Positions 61,299 to 64,000 of a DNA stretch of 64,000 bases are shown piece by piece. Within the stretch, counting starts at the first letter, position 1; each line of letters starts with the position of its first letter. Origin of the DNA: Eretmocerus hayati (Eukaryota > Arthropoda > Insecta > Hymenoptera > Aphelinidae); assembly GCA_029851415.1 (NCBI GenBank), contig CM056743.1:126572305-126636304 (forward strand), written 5' to 3'. A model generated the notes under the pieces. That model made no database searches, was not told the DNA's origin, and saw nothing but the letters and a program-made list of their open reading frames with translations. The position numbers and the translations under genes were made by a program.

Positions 61299-61513
61299 GT
61301 GTTGAAAGTGTGTAAAAGGGCCAATTTGGCTCTGTTAAAAAGAAGAAAAAAAGGACCAGTTATAAGGAGGGAGGAAGTGAAGCCCGCATTGAAGCGGGCC
61401 CAGAGCCAGCCCTCGCGACGACGCAGCGGCAGCGGGCCCCCGCTGATGCGATGGTTGTTGCCCAATGCCTCCAGACCGAGCGTTGTTCGGATATCTCCAG
61501 CTCCCTGTGCTTT
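61299..61513 (+). CDS. possible first coding exon, unknown product
   Basis: Downstream of the promoter-like region an open plus frame ends at GCTTT|GTGAGT (donor 61514-61519). The stretch is GC-rich with basic and serine/proline-rich translation (RRREE-free start, then ALKRAQSQPSRRRSGSGPP). The long frame has no ATG at its beginning. In-frame ATG is at about 61446 (MRWLLPNASRP…), and another frame offers ATG 61452 (MVVAQCLQTERCSD…). Either could begin a spliced protein. I do not recognise it. Confidence 0.3.
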
Positions 61514-61519
61514 GTGAGT

Positions 61520-63240
61520 TTTTTTTAATCGCCACCGTCAGGCCAAGTTTTTAAATTTCACCAGATAGTGCATGTGAAAATTCAACACCTTCAACCCCTG
61601 TGATAAAAAAAATATCGTACGAAAAGCGTGTAGGTCGTGAATGTGATTGTTGTTGTTGTTGTTCTTGACTTGATCCGCGAGCGAGTCGTGACTGTCGTGA
61701 CACTCATCAGCCGGTCGCTGTGATGCATGGCATGCGTGCAGTCAACCCCCCGAAGGACGAGACACGCGCGCGTGATAAGTAGATAGAGAGAGAGAAAGAC
61801 TGTACTTCTGCAGTTTGCGCAGGTGACAGATAGGTTTTACACTGGGCCAATGATCCCAAATTGAGAATTTGTCTCCGCGGCTGCAATGACAGATGATAAG
61901 AATGGGAACTTTGTGCAATGATTTTGGCATGCCTTTTTTGACGTACGTTCTTATGTACTTTGCTCTGTGAGATCGAAGATTTGCTGAAAAGTTCGATTTT
62001 GCGTTCTCAGCTGCGATCTAAAATAAATTTTATCTTTTGAAACTATCGACAGATCTTACACGTTTTGGTTCTCAGTACTTTGTCTGCAATTTTTGTTGCA
62101 AAAGCAGAAGATGGGTTTTAATGATTTTGAGAAACAATTTCAAACCTTGAGATCTGATGTATGACAGGTAGATCCTCACACTCGAGAATTTTTTCGAACT
62201 ACAGTCAGTGTTTCATTTTTCGTTGAATCTTTGACTTCTTCGCCCGTTTTTGACATGGTGTTGAAGTTTGAAACGTTTCAATGCAACGAAATAGATAACC
62301 TTATGCCTTCAGATAGTTCTCAGAGCATAAATTTAGGTCTTTTCGTCCTGAATGACAGCAAGCAATGCTCGGTTTGATAAATTCTACCAATAGTTAGTGA
62401 TTCAAATTTTGAAAATTTTTCAAGTTTCTGAGATTGTATGGTACGGTTCAAACTTCAACACCATAATTTGGTCATATCACAAATTTCCAACTTCTGTTAT
62501 TTTAGCCACTTTCAGATTTCAGATCCATGTAGGATTCTGAGGATATTTTTTGGGCCATATTTTTTTGAATCGCTCGAATCATGTGCCCTCGAATACTTCT
62601 CAAAACCACTCTTAATCGTGTTTCAATTCTCCGAAATACGCGAGTTACTTAGTTTCGTATGAATGACATGTGCTGCGATGAGATCAACTTTTCGGATACT
62701 GCTAGCAGTTTTCCAGAATCGATATGAATGTACGCCGGTCAGCGTAGACACAACAAAGTTGGTTTTCAAATCCCAGGAACGGGGCAAGGATCTGGATGAC
62801 ATTTCCTAGTTTTTTGATTCCTTGATTAATTTCATTTGGGTTAGTTTTATCAATGGACGTGGTATTTTCTCCGGATCATTTGTCAGTAAAAAATGATGCT
62901 GCTGCTTCGAATTTTGAATCCAACCATTTTTAATTTCTATTCTAAACAACATCTTGAGTGACGAGTCAACAGTTTTAGTAAATTATAATTCGTAAATCCT
63001 TTGCGAATGGGAAATTTTCCCATTTTGACAAATACAGATGACGACAGAAGGATTTGCGAGTATTTTAAACAAAATAGCGTTTCCTCGATAAGTTCAAAAT
63101 TTCTACCCCGTGCATAGTTTCCCTTGATCAGATCGGATATTGCTATTTGCAAATTTGAATCATTCCAAGTAAAATTAATCAACTCTATCTCATGATTTCT
63201 CCGCGTTATCCAACGGATTTTTTATTCGACTACAAAATTT
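61520..63240. other. gene-free stretch, possibly intron
   Basis: Sequence after the 61514 donor is AT-rich with no supportable frame. (GTT)5 lies near 61649-61663 and (GA)n near 61783-61797. It could be intron. Confidence 0.4.
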
Positions 63241-63270
63241 CCGAGAAGCTTCCGACGTCTGCCGCGTGGC

Positions 63271-63280
63271 GGCGCCACCT
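63271..63280 (-). promoter_or_regulatory. CTCF-like core AGGTGGCGCC
   Basis: Second copy of GGCGCCACCT, in a CpG-rich patch (63258-63310) in otherwise AT-rich DNA. It stands about 240 bp before the small ORF at 63508. Confidence 0.35.
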
Positions 63281-63507
63281 GACGGCGCTCGTTCGTACAC
63301 AGCTCGGCTATCTTAGTACAGACATTGAACATTGATCATATTTCATATTTTCAAAAATATGTTCAATTGATATAAAAGTTGACAATTTTTAATTCTTTAG
63401 TTGATGATACGTGCTATATTAGTCGTCCATCCTACAATTCAACTCTGCAAATGCATTCTGAATAGAACAAAGATGTAGTGTTTTGAAGGCAGTATAGTTT
63501 GAAAATA

Positions 63508-63747
63508 ATGAATTATATTTCTGCAATTATTTTGGGATATCTTTTATCCGAGATGTTTGGAGTGTCGAGATGGATTTACTTGGATAAATCATTTGTGAAA
63601 TATGCGATAGTCGCGAAAAGAACGAAACCTGGATATTTCAATCATTTCTTCCGAGCAACAATGATCTGGATTAGATCGGTATTTTATAAAATGTTGATGT
63701 ACAGATATCATGGCGAGAAAATCTCACATGTTGAAGGATCATCATAA
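63508..63747 (+). CDS. small putative membrane protein, 79 residues
   Basis: The frame runs from ATG 63508 (context AAAATAATGAAT) to TAA 63745-63747. Residues about 4-20 (ISAIILGYLLSEMFGVS) are hydrophobic and could be a signal anchor or single membrane segment. The rest is basic and aromatic (RWIYLDKSFVKYAIVAKRTK, then YKMLMYRYHGEKISHVEGSS). Codon use is even and there is no simple repeat, unlike most frames here. A CpG-rich promoter-like patch lies 200-250 bp upstream, and an acceptor-like GAAGGCAG ends 17 bp before the ATG. Topology suggests a small ER or mitochondrial membrane protein, but I know no family match. Confidence 0.45.
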   Translation: MNYISAIILGYLLSEMFGVSRWIYLDKSFVKYAIVAKRTKPGYFNHFFRATMIWIRSVFYKMLMYRYHGEKISHVEGSS

Positions 63748-63815
63748 ATCTCAACTTGAGTTTTTGTGGTATTGCAGTCACTCATTCCTTCTAAAACTTT
63801 GGATTAGTTTATTAC

Positions 63816-63920
63816 GCGTCGAGTGCCGGAAAATTTTGTTCTTCGCGAAATCGCCAGCGTCCAGGATGCCCTTCGTCCAGTATGGTTTTCGTGAAGAACA
63901 AAGCTTCCGGCACTCGACGC
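63816..63920. mobile_element. 105-bp hairpin MITE
   Basis: GCGTCGAGTGCCGGAA (63816-63831) pairs perfectly with TTCCGGCACTCGACGC (63905-63920). Inner arms TTTTGTTCTTCGCGAAA and its near-complement continue the stem. The loop is about 35 nt. Target duplication is unclear. Confidence 0.75.
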
Positions 63921-64000
63921 TTAAACAGTTACTTGCTTTAGAGAAGAAACTTTTGAAGAGAAACCTAATCACTTCAGGATGAATGTTCATGGCATATCAA

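Overview
The window looks like a gene-poor stretch of an insect nuclear genome. It is AT-rich with no CpG depletion, has very few open frames over 120 codons, no operons, many TA and GA/CT microsatellites, insect-like short GT-AG intron signals, and many small DNA transposons. A piggyBac-type MITE with a GCCCACCGGTGGGC hairpin and the general texture make me favour Hymenoptera. That is an impression, not a demonstrated assignment. No protein here could be named with confidence.

Layout. 1-5.4 kb: a 2-kb foldback element with a 5-bp target duplication, a TA-flanked MITE, and a GC-rich decayed ORF that contains two histone-mRNA-like stem-loops. 5.4-13.2 kb: promoter-like AT/GC sequence, a possible short exon, minus-strand decayed ORFs, a 5S-rRNA-headed SINE with poly(A) and 15-bp target duplications, and a diverged tandem duplication. 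13.2-24.2 kb: microsatellite-rich intergenic DNA, several hairpin MITEs, copy 1 of a two-copy dispersed repeat, and the best multi-segment gene-like region (minus strand, 23.0-23.7 kb, with more splice-like signals up to 24.0 kb). 24.2-35.1 kb: mostly empty, ending in two opposed LTR/primer-binding-site remnants. 35.4-46.7 kb: more hairpin MITEs, copy 2 of the dispersed repeat with a younger hairpin inserted in it, an array of a GTTCCAAAGTTA motif, and a 217-codon minus frame interrupted by one TGA. 46.7-58.7 kb: CpG-rich promoter-like islands, two clusters of a modular hairpin family with covarying stems, a TTAA-flanked MITE, and a 2.1-kb foldback element whose arms are packed with AGTCTGG motifs. 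58.7-64 kb: a promoter-like region, two CTCF-like cores, and a small 79-codon ORF with an N-terminal hydrophobic segment.

The strongest observations are structural. They are the hairpin family near 50.2-54.2 kb (conserved 19-nt loop, compensatory stem changes), the two very long foldback elements, the 5S-derived SINE, and a paralogous empty site that shows a 129-bp hairpin inserted with a CA duplication. These elements seem mostly independent insertions into one intergenic or intronic region. I see no pathway-level cooperation between genes.
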